Source: Anaerolineaceae bacterium UBA5311
GTDB taxonomy: Bacteria > Chloroflexota > Anaerolineae > Anaerolineales > Anaerolineaceae
Length of the DNA: 6,462 nucleotides
Assembly: GCA_002411175.1 (NCBI GenBank)
Contig: DHRN01000016.1
Location: forward strand, 13,322 to 19,783
Direction of reading: 5' to 3'
Shown here: positions 6,399 to 6,462 of the stretch, piece after piece
Position numbering within the stretch: position 1 is the stretch's first letter
Layout of the letters: every line of letters begins with the position of its first letter
Program-made: the position numbers and the translations under genes
Notes under the pieces: generated by a model
The model's database searches: none
What the model was told of the DNA's origin: nothing
Seen by the model: the letters and a program-made list of their open reading frames with translations, nothing else

Positions 6399-6462
6399 TC
6401 CGCGAAGCGGGGGTGAGGGAAAAGCAGTCTCAATACACCCCTCATCCACCACTTCGTGGTCC
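6397..6462. repeat. Long imperfect inverted repeat, cut by window edge
   Basis: The left arm at 6397-6419 (GGTCCGCGAAGC then GGGGGTGAGGG) pairs with the right arm at 6439-6462 (CCCTCATCCACC then ACTTCGTGGTCC) around a 19-nt spacer. I count two mismatches, two wobble pairs and one bulged base over about 23 positions. The right arm contains its own small hairpin ACCAC-TTC-GTGGT (6448-6460). The element very likely continues past the window. Confidence 0.7.

Larger units (their letters stand above)
6089..6462. other. Repeat-rich non-coding tail
   Basis: These 374 bases hold no credible ORF on either strand and no clear intrinsic terminator directly behind the epimerase. Instead they carry, in order, a CCCTCT/AGAGGG hairpin, a GTCAT-CGAGCGA-like degenerate element, two copies of the CTTG-loop palindrome in opposite orientation, and a CCCTCTCC/GGAGAGGG hairpin joined to a longer inverted repeat cut by the window edge. 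Individual elements are listed separately. Confidence 0.75.

Noticed and set aside
6292..6462. CRISPR-like array suggested by several short palindromes
   Set aside because: The units differ in sequence, orientation and spacing and there are no regular spacers or cas genes; they are separate REP-like elements.

Overview
The window looks like a stretch of a Chloroflexota chromosome, probably Anaerolineae or a close relative. This is inferred from the style of the proteins (a tiny stand-alone SWIM protein, a solo GyrI-like domain protein, TsaE-TsaB-RimI followed by a family 4 uracil-DNA glycosylase) and from the abundance of short degenerate palindromic intergenic repeats. No rRNA or marker gene is present, so the assignment is tentative. 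All convincing genes lie on the + strand. I see no CRISPR array, tRNA, transposase or phage gene.

Layout. Positions 1-270 hold no convincing gene, but positions 33-102 carry two minus-oriented copies of a small palindromic repeat. A near-consensus sigma-70 promoter (271-299) fires into a leader of about 95-120 nt. This leader holds one or two possible mini-ORFs and a good intrinsic terminator (364-402). Just behind it lies an 82-aa SWIM zinc-finger protein (428-676). A strong RNA hairpin (702-740) separates it from a 155-aa GyrI-like effector-binding protein (775-1242). A second TATAAT box (1353-1358) precedes a tightly packed run of six genes from 1385 to 6088: tsaE, tsaB, rimI, a family 4 uracil-DNA glycosylase, a UDP-sugar 6-dehydrogenase and an SDR-type UDP-sugar 4-epimerase. 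Intergenic distances run from 38 nt down to a 1-nt overlap. The tail, 6089-6462, is non-coding and packed with at least three kinds of inverted repeat.

How the genes fit together. TsaE and TsaB belong to the threonylcarbamoyl-transfer machinery that makes t6A37 in ANN-decoding tRNAs; TsaC and TsaD must be elsewhere. RimI, the ribosomal-protein S18 N-terminal acetyltransferase family, is a usual neighbour. The glycosylase is a [4Fe-4S] repair enzyme. The last two genes, translationally coupled, make a UDP-uronic acid (probably UDP-GlcNAcA) and its 4-epimer for surface polysaccharide. The whole run is thus housekeeping genes plus an envelope-sugar module.

Most interesting points. (1) The glycosylase ends in Gln-Leu-Ser-Leu-Phe, the textbook bacterial sliding-clamp-binding pentapeptide, on an acidic proline-rich tail. 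(2) The promoter, mini-ORF and terminator ahead of the SWIM gene look like a transcription attenuator or a small RNA. (3) A palindromic repeat family with a conserved CTTG(T/A) loop and compensatory stem changes is present at both ends of the window.
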